Below are positions 43,076 to 54,655 of a stretch of DNA of 64,000 nucleotides, one piece after another. Under the pieces are notes generated by a model. That model was not told the origin of the DNA, did not search any database, and worked only from the letters and a program-made list of their open reading frames with translations. This DNA is from Gautieria morchelliformis (Eukaryota; Basidiomycota; Agaricomycetes; Gomphales; Gomphaceae). Made by a program: the position numbers and the translations under genes. Each line of letters opens with the position of its first letter. Positions within the stretch are counted from its first letter, which is position 1. Where the stretch lies: positions 186,001 through 250,000 of the forward strand of contig WHVA01000039.1 of NCBI GenBank assembly GCA_015179125.1. Reading direction: 5' to 3'.

Positions 43076-43499
43076 AGGGACATGTATCAGTATCTATTTT
43101 GTGACATATATAAAATAGGAAATGAAATCACATTTAAGCAGCTGTTGTCATTAATTTTAGCAAAGTCAGGATAATTCATTGATATCTATATTTATTTTTT
43201 GAAAAAAGATACAAAAAAAACACACTACATTAAAACAGAAGTTGTTATTAACTTTAGCAAAGTCAGAATAAGTTATTGATATCTATTTGCGAAAAAATAT
43301 CCAGGATATTTAAGTTGGCTGTTATTAAGGTTAGGAAGTTAGATTTATTGATTTCTATTTGCGAAAAAATATCAAAAAAATGTACAGGATATTTAAGTTG
43401 GCTATTATTAAGGTTAGCAAGTTAGGTGTATTGATAGCAATTTGCGAAAAAATATCAAAAATATACAGGACATTGAAGCAGAAGCTAGTGTCAATTTTC

Positions 43500-43645
43500 A
43501 GCCAAGAAGCCCAGAGACACCCAGAGACACACCAAAAGACACCCAGAGACACACAGAAAGACACCCAGAGACACACAGAAAGACACCCAGAGACACACAG
43601 AAAGACACCAGAGACACACAGAAAGACACCAAGACCCCAGCCAGA
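43500..43645. repeat. AGACACCCAGAGACACAC tandem repeat
   Basis: A purine/CA-rich tandem repeat of about 20 bases, five to seven units, near the 5' side of Helitron copy 3. Single or few units occupy the same place in copies 1 and 5. Confidence 0.75.
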
Positions 43646-44071
43646 GCAGTAGTAAGCCCACCACAGCTACAACGCAGGAGGACACCAGTGGGGAGTGCGG
43701 TTCTGCAGCATCGCTCTCTTTATACCAAGCGAAGGGTCGTGCACGGACCACTCGCGTATGGTCGCGAACCGGTCACGTGACCTGGGACGCTGCTGCGCAG
43801 CGTCAATGGTCTGGCCTGGCCAGCCTAGGGCTCGCGGCTGCGCCGCCGCTCCGCTGACCTAATTTTACATAACATTATGTCAGCGGGCGCCCACAACCCA
43901 CTGAGCGCGTTTCACTCTTAGACTAGGTGGGTACCCGCGCTTCGCGCGGGGGTGTAGGTCAAACGCATCGGTAAGGTCAAGTGCATTGTGGAAAATAAAA
44001 GTAACCAATTTGCATCAAGTAAAATCAAGTAACACACATAAACCATATCAAGAGAAGTGGATATAATAAAA

Positions 44072-47000
44072 TCAAGGAGCTCTAAGTAATACATCTTTAT
44101 ATACAATGTTGGTTGTGTCCAAACCCTCCTCAAGCAAGACCTTCACTCTGTTCCAGTTGGTCCCTCTTGATACACCAACATACAACTGACCATGTCCAAA
44201 CACTGGATATCTCAGGTCCAGCCCAACCGTACCCAAAGACTGTCCTTGAGACTTGTTGATAGTCATTGCAAATGCCAAACGCACTGGAAACTGCCTCCTT
44301 TGCAGCACAAATGGCAACTCTCCCTCTGATGGCTTAATGATGATCCTGGGGATGAAAGCAATATTGCCTGCACATGGACCTGAGATGATCCTGACCTCCA
44401 ACACTCTAATGCTTATCCTCACCAACCGCAACCTTGTCCCATTGCATAGTCCTTGCTTCTGATCCAAATTGCGCAACAGCATCAGAGGCACTCCAGGCTT
44501 GACTTCCAAGCGAGCAGGAGGAAGACAGCCCATCTCTATGGAATTCAGATACTCCACAGGATACCGATCTGCATCATCGGATTCTTCAATGGAATTTGCG
44601 CAGTGCAAGACCTGAGCATCACCTGGAAACTCCCTAAACACCATGGAATTGATCTCATTGACCTCAGTGTTTCTGGCACAGAGGATGGCACGCTCCAGAA
44701 AGTAATTGTCCTGGCAGGGACTGATTGCCAATGCCAGGGTATATTTCCTGGATCAGATCTTCAATTCCAGGGCCACAAACCATGTGAGGAGGGAGTGAGA
44801 ACGTATGATCTAGGGGGAGATCCTTTCCCTGGCCCACATTCTGCAGCCATTCTGCAAACCTGGCTCTGTCAGGGTCATTTCTCACCCGCATGTTCTCTGT
44901 CAGATGGAGGACCTTGATCTTTGGCCGCAGATATGACTTCTGAAGGGTAGCTCCCACGATATCCTCCTTGGAGCCTTTAGGGACAATTGGCAGAGTCTGC
45001 TGAAAGTCACCTCCAAAGGCAACTGTGATGCCACCAAAGGGTCTGTCAGGCTGGTCAAGGAAATCCCTCAGTGTCCTGTCAATGGCCTCTATGGCATGGC
45101 GATGCTGCATTGCAGCCTCATCCCAGATGAGGAGACTGGCCTGTCTCAGCATGTCAGCCTTGTCAGAGTTCTTTTTGATGGAGGAGAAAGAGCGCTCATG
45201 GACAGGAATGGGAATTCCAAGCATGCTATGAGAGGTTGTACCCTTAGTGAGGATAAGTGCAGCCATTGCAGATGAGGCTACTGCAATCACAATGAGGCTC
45301 TCCGCTCTACAGGAGTGGATTAGAGTGTTCCATGTGAATGATTTCCCGGCGCCACCTGAGCCAGTGACAAAAAACATTTGTCCATCAGGTTTCCCATGAG
45401 CATCTCTGGTCAGTGCCGACCGTAATATCTGATCATGCGCAGACCTTTGCCCCTCATTCAGCTTGGGAACCTCCTCATCAGCCTATTTCCTCTCTTCAAC
45501 AGGGTCATAGTCCCTCTGCTCAGCTATGAACCTGTTTCCAATGAGGGCCTCCCACTCGCCTGCCACCCGAGGCATATCATCAAAGCTGCTCAAGGACATT
45601 CCACCCTGCTGGAGGATTTTTTCCAAGAGAAAGAGGCCAAAATCATAAACCTGATCGTCCTGTGATCCTGCATACCATGTCTGATTTGGAGCTGATGTCT
45701 GAGATCATCACATATGTGCTCCCTGAAGCCATCCCATAGTCTGCCAGGACCCGATGGATTGCAATGGCCAAGGATGGTGGCAAAGAGATGTCTGAGCTGA
45801 GCACCTGTTTTCATGCCACTGGCTTCCTGGAGACACAACCTCAACTCCTGATCATCATCCAGAAGTCCCCTTGCACGACAGGCCTCCTTGTAAGTAGCAT
45901 ATTGTATGCCATCCACCGACCTAAGCTCCTCAAAGGATCTAGCCCCCTTGACCACTGTGAGGAGAGTGCGCACAAAAAATCTCTCTCCTGATCTAGGGTT
46001 TGCAAAGTGAAGGCGACCGATGCTATAACCTCCTTGGCGTGGTGTCCATACCTTTTCCTGTGAGTGCCAGGTAAAATGCTCAGGAAACTCCACATAGAGC
46101 AGATCACGTGCTTCAGGGTAGATATCATTGGCCTCAAAGTAAGCCATGAGCGGTGTCTTTTTTGCCTCAGCCCTTTCCAGGATGTTGTCCACATCCTGGT
46201 TGGGATCAAAGATGATTGTGTGATGGTCCTTTTCATGGACTGGCAGTGCCATGACTGCAGGCACCTGGGTGTGGATTTCCCGCTCCAGCAACCTCCAACA
46301 GGCCTCGTGAGCACTGACATAGCGAGCGTCCAGGTACTGCTTAATTTCATCCTGGGTGCGACCAAACTCCATGGTGGTCCGATCATGGCCCTTGTAGAGA
46401 TACTTGTGGATATACTTGATACACCTCACATTGATGGTGAGTCAGGGTTGATGTGACACCAGAATTTGAGCAAGAGCAGAGCAGAGTATGGCACAACCCA
46501 TCTGTTGTCCAGCATGTCACCTCTGACATTGTGCAGCCTTCCATCATTGCGACGACGATATTTTGGATATCCATCCTCATTCAGACTGGTTTCCTCACAG
46601 AATGGCTTTGGGAAGTTTTTCTTGCACTTGCCATTTTCCATGCAGGGTGCTTTTCGATTCAATTGTCCACAGGGACCATGTGTCATCAGCTCACAGCCCA
46701 ACCGGTAGAGGACAGGATGAGTCTCTGGATCAGGGAACTCTGCCGAAATCATTGAATCCACCTCATGTGGATGTCTGATCTTGGAATCTCTTTCAAACCA
46801 GATAAGAATATGCATGTGTGGGAGTCCCCTTTTCTGGAATTCAATGGTGTGCACGCGAGCGACGGTTTCCCCAAAAATCTTTTCCTTGACGATCAAGTCA
46901 ATGAGGTATTTCTTTTTGAGCTGGAACACCCATGACACCAGGTCAGGTCTGTCCTGAGGAGTTTGTCCAGGCAACAACGGATCCAATATCTCCTGCCAGT

Positions 47001-49274
47001 TGGGATTGCCAGTCATGGTAATAAAGAGATCAGCCACACCATGCTTCCTTGAAATGGCCAGAGAGTTCTGGAGGTTTTCCTGCATGTCCCGTGTCCCCCC
47101 CTGAAATGTGGCAGGCAGAATGGACCTTGTGCCCAAGTTGTTTGGATCTCTGTCATTGTCATTGCGATGAAAGGCATCCATCATCTGGTTATACATCTCA
47201 GCGTGGAGAGTGTGTTGATTTGTCCTGATCCACTTCAGCCTGCTTTGCTCTGCAGCGGCCCAAGAGTCTACAATGTACTGCTGGAATAATTTCCCAGCAC
47301 GCAGGAGTGTTGTAGGTTCTTCTGTCCTCTGGAAGAGACGATAGGAATGATACTGAATTTGGGTGACACGCCCAGGTCGCTCACTCCCGCCTGGTAATTG
47401 GCGATAGCGAATACCAGGTTGCCACCCCAACTCTCCCCTGGGAAAGAGCAAGACATAGTGAAGAGAGGCATAGTTTGGATTCATATCGGATACCCTTTTA
47501 AACATCCACCTTTGAGCTGGACAATAATATCCCTAGGTTCAGGGATGATGCCATCTCCAGGAAGAACCACCGCAATCTCATCCGCAGTAGGGATATTATA
47601 CCTCCTAGGATCCCTGTGTTCCCTGTATGTGAGCCTAGCCCGGATCTCACCATTCTGTCCCTGAGCTCTGAGCCTCTCAGCCGCTTGTCTATATATGGGA
47701 ACATGAGGATTGCATAGGAGGAGCATTTCCTGCAAGTCTCCCATGATAGTTGGAGACAGACCTGGGTTACGCGTGTTCCTCTGTGCCAAAGCCAATGCTG
47801 GATCATAGATATAAAGTTGGGCATACTGTATATGCCTCCCAGGGTTAGGGATGAGAGAGCTATGAATATGATACAGTTCGCCCTGTAGCTTGAGGACATA
47901 TGGACCATGACCCTCCCGAAGCAAATCTAGATCAAAGTCGGCTCCCAAGGAAGTGAATGCAAATGCAGCATTGTACTGCCTGATGTTCTTGCGAAACTGT
48001 TTGGCCTCAGGGTCCTGGCCCTCTAAGAGCCGTCTCAATGGCTGAGGGAGCACTGGCAGCTCTGGAAGCTGCACCTTTCCTTCTAAACAGCAATCACCAA
48101 ATCTGGGCCGCAGATTTGAGGATTTCAGCAGGCGTTCTGCCATCCAGTGTAATGCTCCACAGTCAGGGCAGGGAATAACCATGGGACCCAGATCATGACG
48201 CTGCACATCTGCCTCAATTATTCTAGAGCGACCAAGTGGAATAGGAGGAGGAGGTCGCTGAGGACGCTGCCGAGGTACAGGGAGTGGCTGAGGAGGCTGA
48301 GGAGGTGCAGGGAGTGGCTGAAGAGGCTGTGGAGGTGCAGGGAGTGGCTGAGGAGGCTGAGGAGGTGCAGGGAGTGGCTGAGGAGGCTGTGGAGGTGCAG
48401 GCAGTCGCTGAAGAGGCCGCAGAAGTGCAGGGAGTAGCCGAGGCATTGGTCTTACTGCATTAGCCTGAGCCCGCAATGCTGCGACCGCTGCAGAACCTAC
48501 TACAGGAGGTCTAGGAGCTGGTTGTAAAGGTGCCTGCCTGTGTCTTCCCAAGGGCTGTGCTGGGATAGGCTGTATACCAGCAGTGTGAGCATGCAAATCT
48601 GCCACCACTGTAGAGCCTACTACAGGTTGTCCAATTCCAGCCGCCTGAGCACGCAACTGAGCAATTGCTGCAGAACCTACTACAGGAGGTCTAGGAGCTG
48701 GTTGTAAAGGTGCCTGCCTGTGTCTTCCCAAGGGCTGTGCTGGGATAGGCTGTAACCCAGCAGCATGAGCACGCAAATCTGCCACCGCTGTAGAGCCTAC
48801 TACAGGTTGTCCAATTCCAGCCGCCTGAGCACGCAACTGAGCAATTGCTGCAGAACCTACTACAGGAGCTGGCTGTCCAGTGTCAGGCCTATTTCTTCTG
48901 AGGGGCTGTAATCATGGGATAGCTGCTAACTGTGCACGAAGGGCTGCCACCTGCTCTCCAGGACTGGGATAAGGTGGATATGATGGCCCCACAAGCGTAG
49001 GAGGGCGCGATGATGGCCCCGCAGGCATTGGTGGACGTGATGGCCCTGCCACAGGTTGTTGAAAAGGATCGGCTGCACTGCTTCTAGAAGGAGGGTGAGG
49101 GATGGCAAAAGGCGGTGGTGGAGGGGGTGGCTGGTTCTGAGCTCCAATATGCGCTCTCCGACGCGCTCTCCGATTACTGGGTGGTGTCATTACCTCCTGC
49201 CCCTCCCTCGCACTTTGACGCACCTGCCGACGGATGCTCTCTGGGGTAGATGGATCCCTGAGAAATGCAGGCAT
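44072..49274 (-). pseudogene. Helitron Rep-helicase protein (RepHel), broken
   Basis: Reading on the minus strand from MPAFLRDPSTPES (49274): a Pro/Ala-rich N-terminus with repeats, a zinc finger (IPCPDCGALHW), the Helitron-like N domain, the HUH nuclease (GLPHMHILIWF), the tyrosine motif (CIKYIHKYLYKGHD, two catalytic-type tyrosines), and a PIF1-type helicase with Walker A (GSGGAGKSF), Walker B (LLIWDEAAM), FGGDFQQTLPIV, and the C-terminal FAMTINKSQGQS and LYVGVSRG motifs. HUH enzymes nick and rejoin single strands for rolling-circle transposition. Breaks: a stop near 48910, frame changes near 47500, 46430, 45650 and 44720, and a TAG at 45483-45485. No RPA or endonuclease extra domain was seen. 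Confidence 0.9.
48490..48860 (-). repeat. 180-bp direct repeat within the RepHel N-terminus
   Basis: Two nearly identical copies, offset by 180 bp, of a block encoding APRPPVVGSA and AQLRAQAAGIGQPVVG-type repeats. Just left of it, GGCTGAGGAGG-type 30-bp units (48280-48410) encode repeated PLPAPPQPPQ. Confidence 0.85.
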
Positions 49275-49435
49275 AAGAGTAGAGAGAGAATAAAGATATC
49301 AATATCAGACTTACATTGCAAGCAGACTAAGGCAAATTCAGGGAAAACAGGCTGTGCAGGTATCTCAGACAGATTGCAAAGCCACTGATCCGAATATAAA
49401 TACTGCAAATAGCAGATACAGTTACAAAAACTTAC

Positions 49436-50004
49436 CAGAAAGGGGATAATACCCAGGTAGGGTATGCAGTAGTGACAGGACAAATGCACTTGAAAAGTGC
49501 CTACAAAATGCCAAAAAAGCAAAGTTATAGCAAATAACAACATAATAAGCATCAAGAAAAGGCAGATACAATAGCATAACACTCACCAGAAACAGCCAGG
49601 TAGCAGGTGCAGCAGTGACAGAAAGAATGTCACTTGAAAAGTGCCCAAAAAAAGCCAAAAAAGCGAAATTATGACAAATAAGAACATAATAAGCATCAAG
49701 AAAAGGCAGATACAATACCATAACACTCACCAGAAACAGCCAGGTAGCAGGTGCAGCAGTGACAGGACAAATATCACTTGAAAAGTGCCTAAAAAAGCCA
49801 AAAAGCGAAATTATAGCAAAAAAGAACATGATAAGCATCAAGAAAAGGCAGGTAGAATAGCATAACACTCACCAGAAACGCCCAGGTACCCAGTGCAGCA
49901 GTGACAGGAAGAATGTCACTTGAAAAGTGCCTAAAAAATGCCAAAAAAGCGAAATTATAAATAACAAACATAAAAAAAGGCAGTTTCAGTAGCATCAAAC
50001 TCAC
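49436..50004 (-). repeat. Four tandem exon-plus-intron modules in the Helitron leader
   Basis: On the minus strand four related blocks each read as an exon beginning GCACTTTTCAAGTG and ending with a splice donor CTG|GTGAGTGTTATG (GTAAGT in the last). Each is followed by an intron ending TTTTTAG or similar. Exon copies: 49873-49930, 49731-49788 and 49587-49644 (each exactly 58 bp), and 49436-49500 (65 bp). Introns run 74-86 bp and the period is about 142-151 bp. One acceptor reads GG instead of AG (before 49644). Confidence 0.75.
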
Positions 50005-50297
50005 CAGCAAGAACCTAGATAGGATGTTAATGGAAATGAAGCAGGTGGTGGGAGGGATGGGATGGGATGGGATGGGATGATGGTAGAAGGAGGGCAGAGG
50101 GGACCGGCTGCGCAGCGTCTGCCAGGTCACCCAGCACTGTACCGGCAAGCACTAGAGACCGGTCGGTCTGGGCTGGGCCTGGCCTAGGGCTCGCAGCTGC
50201 GCCGCTCACTCCGCTGACCTAATTTTTATGTAATATTATTTGTAACATTATTTGTCAGCAGGCCCACAACCACCCACCCCCGCGTTTCACTCTTAGA

Positions 50298-52353
50298 CCA
50301 GGTGGGTACCCGCGCTTCGCGCGGGGGTGTAGGTCAAACGCCTCGGTAAGGTCAAATGCATCAGTAAGGTCAAGTGAATCAGTAAGGTCAAGTGCATTAG
50401 GGTAAATAGGATCATGCAAAATATATCCCTGTTCATATAGTATAATGAATCATGTATGCACCCATGGAACAGTCGAACATGCAAACCTCTCTCTCAACCT
50501 CTGGGATGGCCCTCCCAGCGACTCTAGACATGAAAGTGGTAATGGTCTTGACTGAATCATCAGAGATTATAAGATTGCGCCTATTGTCATAATCCACAGG
50601 TTTCAAAGCTTGTGCATTGTGAAATAGATCCAATAGTGATCTTGGGGATCCTGAATTTTGACAATGTGGTTATACCGATATGCCAGCTGATCCTCCGGTG
50701 ACACTCTCACAGAACCAGAAACAATACCAAAATCAGAAATGGGGGAAGACCCAAAGTGCAGTTGGATAGCATGTCCTCACACGTAGCGTGTCCTCACAGG
50801 TAGCGCGTCCCCACACATAACATGTCCTCACAGGTAGTGTGTCCTCACACATAACTTGTCCTCACAGGTAGCGTGTCCCCCCACGTAACGTGTCCCCACA
50901 GGTAGCATGTCCTCACAGGTAGCGTGGCCCCACATGTAACATGTCCTCACAGGTAGCGTGTCCCCACACGTAATGTGTCCTCACACGTAACGTGTCCCCA
51001 CAGGTAGCATGTCCTCACAGGTAGCGTGCCCCACATGTAACGTGTCCTCACAGGTAGCATGTCCCCACACGTAATGTGTCCTCACATGTAACGTGTCTCC
51101 ACAGGTAGTATGTTCTCACAGGTAGCGTGGCCCCACATGTAATGTGTCCTCACAGGTAGTGTGTCCCCACACGTAACGTGTCCTCACAGGTAGTGTGTCC
51201 CCACATGTACTGTGTCCTCACAGGTAGTGTGTCCCCACACGTAATGTGTCCTCACAGGTAGTGTGTCCCCACATGTAATGTGTCCTCACAGGTAGTGTGT
51301 CCCCACACGTAACGTGTCCTCACAGGTAGCGTGTCCCCACACGTAACTTGTCCCCACAGGTATGTGTCCCTACATGTACTGTGTCCTCACAGGTAGTGTG
51401 TCCCCACACGTAATGTGTCCTCACAGGTAGTGTGTCCTCGCATGTAACGTGTCCCCACAGGTAGCGTGTCCTCACATCTAACATGTCCTCACACATATCA
51501 GGGACATGTATCAGGGACATGTATCAGTATCTATTTATATAGACATAAATAAAATAGCAAAAGAAACCACATTTAAGCAGCTGTGGTCATTAATTTTAGC
51601 AAAGCCTGGATAATTTATTGATATCTACCTTTTGAAAAAATGTCAAAAAATGTACAGTACATTTACCCTGAAGCTGGTATTAATTTTAGCAAACAAAAAA
51701 AGATAAAAAAAAACACACTACATTAAAACAGAAGTTGTTATCAACTTGAGCAAAGTCAGTATAAGTTATTGATATCCATTTGCGAAAAAATGTCAAAAAA
51801 ATTTACAGGATAGTTAAGGTGGCTGAGGTTAGCCAGTTAGATTTATTGATGTCTATTTGCGAAAAAATATTGAAAAATGTGCAGGAGATGTAAGTTGGCT
51901 ATTGTTAAGGTTAGCAAGTTAGGTTTATTGATAGCTATTTGCGAAAAAATATTGAAAAAATATACAGGCCATTGAAGCAGAAGCTGGTGTCACTTCACAG
52001 CCAAAGGCAGAGAAGCCCAGAGAAGCCCAGAGACACACAAAGACACCCAGAGCCCAGCCAAAGCAATAGTAAGCCCACCAGTACAGCCAGAACACAGGAA
52101 GACACCAGTGGGGGAGTGTGGTGCTGCAGCATCGCTCTCTTTATACTGAGCGAAGGTCGTGCACGGACCACCCTCGTGTATGGTCCGAACCGGTCACGTG
52201 ACCTGGGATGCAGCGTCAATGGTCTGGCCTGGGCCAGGGGCCTAGGGCTCGCGGCTGCGCTGCTCGCTCCACTGACATAACTTTTACGTAATATTATTTG
52301 TAACATTATTTGTCAGCGGGCCCACAACCACCCACCCCCGCGTTTCACTCTTA
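50298..52353 (-). mobile_element. Helitron copy 5 (non-autonomous)
   Basis: The 3' hairpin lies at about 50309 with terminal CTGG instead of CTAG (plus-strand CCAG at 50298). The 5' end TAAGAGTGAAACGCG lies at 52353, where the PAT-like element begins and the first two bases of the Helitron end are not visible. The minisatellite is at 50770-51500. Otherwise it has the same layout as copies 1 and 3. Confidence 0.82.
50770..51500. repeat. 17-bp minisatellite in Helitron copy 5
   Basis: About 40 units of the CACAGGTAGCGTGTCCC-type repeat, with local higher-order pairs (GTGTCCCCACACGTAATGTGTCCTCACAGGTA alternation, about 34 bp). Confidence 0.88.
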
Positions 52354-52446
52354 TCCAGCCTCGACTACGCTGGGTCAGCTGTGAGAGCTGCGGGGTTGGG
52401 GGGTAGGTGAGGTTAGCTCACCGGGTGCGTGGAGCGGAGATGCTGC
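52354..52446 (-). repeat. Split direct repeat B2 (outer end)
   Basis: A copy of B1 with one or two differences, at the outer 3' edge of the element against the Helitron end. About 210 bases of sequence unique in this window (52447-52659) separate it from A2. Confidence 0.85.
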
Positions 52447-52659
52447 TGGGTGGGCGGGCTTTCTGCTCGGCGACTGCTCTCACTCTGATCGCTTCTGGCG
52501 ATGTTTTGCCGTTCCTTCCTTCTTTCTTTGCGTACTCGTTGGCATTTGTACATAGCTTATTACTAGTTGATATGCTATTTGTTTCGCGGTCTGGCAAGGG
52601 GATTCGTTCTGTTTGGTGTCTGGCGCGGTGCTGTTGTATCTACTTGGGGTGGGGTGGGT

Positions 52660-52821
52660 GGGACAGAAAGGAAGGGGGTTCTAAGTAGCGAGTGAAAGCT
52701 GGTGACTACGAGGCTTGAGGGAGTGTGGATGGGGGAAGAGCGAAAAGCGGCTGATCAGGAGGCGCCCGCTGCTATGCTCCGCTGGACGCTGGGTGCCGGC
52801 GTTCGCCGGCACCTAACTCAT
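52660..52821 (-). repeat. Split direct repeat A2
   Basis: The second copy of the A repeat with the same palindrome, lying directly beside B1 with no gap. Confidence 0.9.
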
Positions 52822-52913
52822 TCCAGCCTCGACTACGCTGGGTCAGCTGTGAGAGCTGCGGGGTTGGGGGGTAGGTGAGGTTAGCTCACCGGGTGCGCGG
52901 AGCGGAGATGCCG
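52822..52913 (-). repeat. Split direct repeat B1
   Basis: A 92-bp block beginning TCCAGCCTCGACTACG, duplicated at 52354-52446. It lies just beyond the end of the recombinase gene. Confidence 0.88.
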
Positions 52914-52972
52914 CTTACCCATAGCTGTGCTCCCGCTGCGCCCTAGCGACGTGTTCCCCAACCCTGGCACGG

Positions 52973-54307
52973 CTACTCCAGCCTGTCGCCCGCTACGTGC
53001 AGGTGCCTCAATGCTATCTGCTCGAAGGCACGTATATACACTTCATATGCTAGGGATTTCCATCTTCCAGCCAAGCGCACAATTTCTGGGTTGACCCCCT
53101 GGGCCAGGTAGAACGACGCGCCGCCTATCCTGAAAGAGTGGCCAAACGTCGTTCCCCACCCCCAGGTGTTCAGGACGGTGTTGATGCGTTCGAGGGCTCT
53201 CTTTTTGATCATCGGTCTGGTGTCTCCTTTGATGTCTCTCCAGGAGAACAGCGGGTCGTCCGGGGCTGCTGGTACTACTGTGGCTAGGTTTCGCAATGCT
53301 TGTAGCGGGCATAGCTCGTCCTGCGCCACCATGAAAACCGACTGCGTCTCGCCTGGTCGAGCTGTTTTGGCTGAGGGTAAGTCTAGCCTGGCATATGGTT
53401 TGCCATTGTTGTCCTTGCTCAGTATAGCGTCGCGTCTCTTTAGATGTTTGCCGCCGTCGAATGAGCTGCGTGTTGCCACCGATACCTCTCCGAACCTCAT
53501 CATTCCCCAAAAGGCGCACGCGGCCATTGCCCATACGCATGCGTCGAAGGGGGTGCCGAGGTCTAGCGTTACTCTTAGCGCTCTTAACATCCTTACGGTT
53601 ACTGGCGGCCGCAGTGGTCTTTTCCGCGCTGCGCTGCTCAGGTTCTCCAGCCCTCGTAACGACCAGCTGATCCATGCTAGTTTGTCTTCCGTCAGCGGTG
53701 GGGGCCAGCCCTGGGCTATGTGCCAGGCCCTTACCGCTGCTAAGTACTTGCGCGCAGTGGCTATCGACACCGGTTCCAGCGGGGTGCTCGCTGCGATGGT
53801 TGGGTCCAGTGACTCTGGGTCGGACACTACCCAGAGTGCGAACGAGTGCAGCACTTCGAAGGAGGTTGGGAGTCTCTGTGTCTCCGGTATCGAGAATATG
53901 TCGCAGAAAACGTGAAATTTGCGCAAGCCGGCCCCGTAGCTTGCTGTGTCACGCAGCGATGCTTTAGACGCTACGCCCTCTATGTATCGAATGAACGTGC
54001 TGTCTATTGTAGATGGCGGTGGGGTGTGGACGCCTCTCCAGTGGAAGAGGCGTTCGTCGGCCCTGCATTTTGGTCGCAGTGGTGATGGCTGGGGTTGCAG
54101 TTTGGTCCCGCTGCTCAGGGGGGGGGTTGTCGATGCGGTCGGGTGGCCGTCTAGGATTGCCCAAGTGAGCACGGCTCTTCCCACCACCAGATGTGCACGC
54201 AGACATGACATGGATCCGATACGTGATAGAGGCCTCACCCAACGAGATGCCACTGGCAACACAGGAACCAATGGACATCGGGTGGTGAGGAGATGCCAGC
54301 TCCTCAT
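52973..54307 (-). pseudogene. Tyrosine recombinase of the PAT-like element
   Basis: Catalytic landmarks of the family are in order: arginine in AFWGMMRFGEVS, H-x-x-R in FGHSFRIGGASFY, and the tyrosine in GRWKSLAYEVYIRAF. The N-terminal helical domain is present (YGAGLRKFHVFCDIF). In intact relatives it inserts the circular cDNA. About 440 residues; the N-terminal part is uncertain. Confidence 0.88.
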
Positions 54308-54655
54308 ACGGCGTCGGGATTATAGTAGGCGCCCAATGGGCCATGTGGAAGTGGGCACCAGGCACGAAAGTAGGGCCCAGACAACAGTTCGACATTGCGT
54401 GGGGAGAAGTGATAGCAGTATTGCTAGGGCTAACCCTCGCAATCCAAAGCGGCGCCACCAAAGGGCTAGAAGGAAAACAGATACTGGTGAAGTCGGACAA
54501 CACCAGCGTCGTAGCGGTAGTGAACGGCGGACGAGCACGAAGCAGAGAAACAAACGTGGTCCTCAAGCACATGTACAAACTACTCGCCACTCGCAGCCTG
54601 CGCCTAACAGCGAGCTATGTGCCGTCAGGCGAGAACGGTCGAATTAGTCGGAACA
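54180..54655 (+). pseudogene. RNase H-like block of the PAT-like element, plus strand
   Basis: Reads WAMWKWAPGTKVGPRQ, IAWGEVIAVLLGL, VKSDNTSVVAVVNGG and LTASYVPSGEN, the DIRS-type RNase H pattern. RT and recombinase on either side are on the minus strand, so this block lies in the opposite orientation. Confidence 0.75.

Larger units (their letters stand above)
42225..43922 (-). mobile_element. Helitron copy 3 (non-autonomous)
   Basis: 1,698 bp with the 3' hairpin and CTAG at 42225 and the 5' end TCTAAGAGTGAAACGCG at 43922. The AT-rich block after the hairpin is nearly identical to copies 1 and 5. It carries the 17-bp minisatellite at about 42690-43075 and, near its 5' end, a run of AGACACCCAGAGACACAC repeats (43500-43640). 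Confidence 0.83.
43923..50297 (-). mobile_element. Helitron copy 4, autonomous type (6.4 kb) with Rep-helicase
   Basis: The 3' end (CTAG plus hairpin) lies at 43923 and the 5' end TCTAAGAGTGAAACGCG at 50297, both matching the sister copies. It encodes a Rep/helicase protein (44072-49274) and has a leader made of tandem exon-intron modules (49436-50004). It lacks the minisatellite. It is the likely source type for the non-autonomous copies around it (inference from shared ends). Confidence 0.88.
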
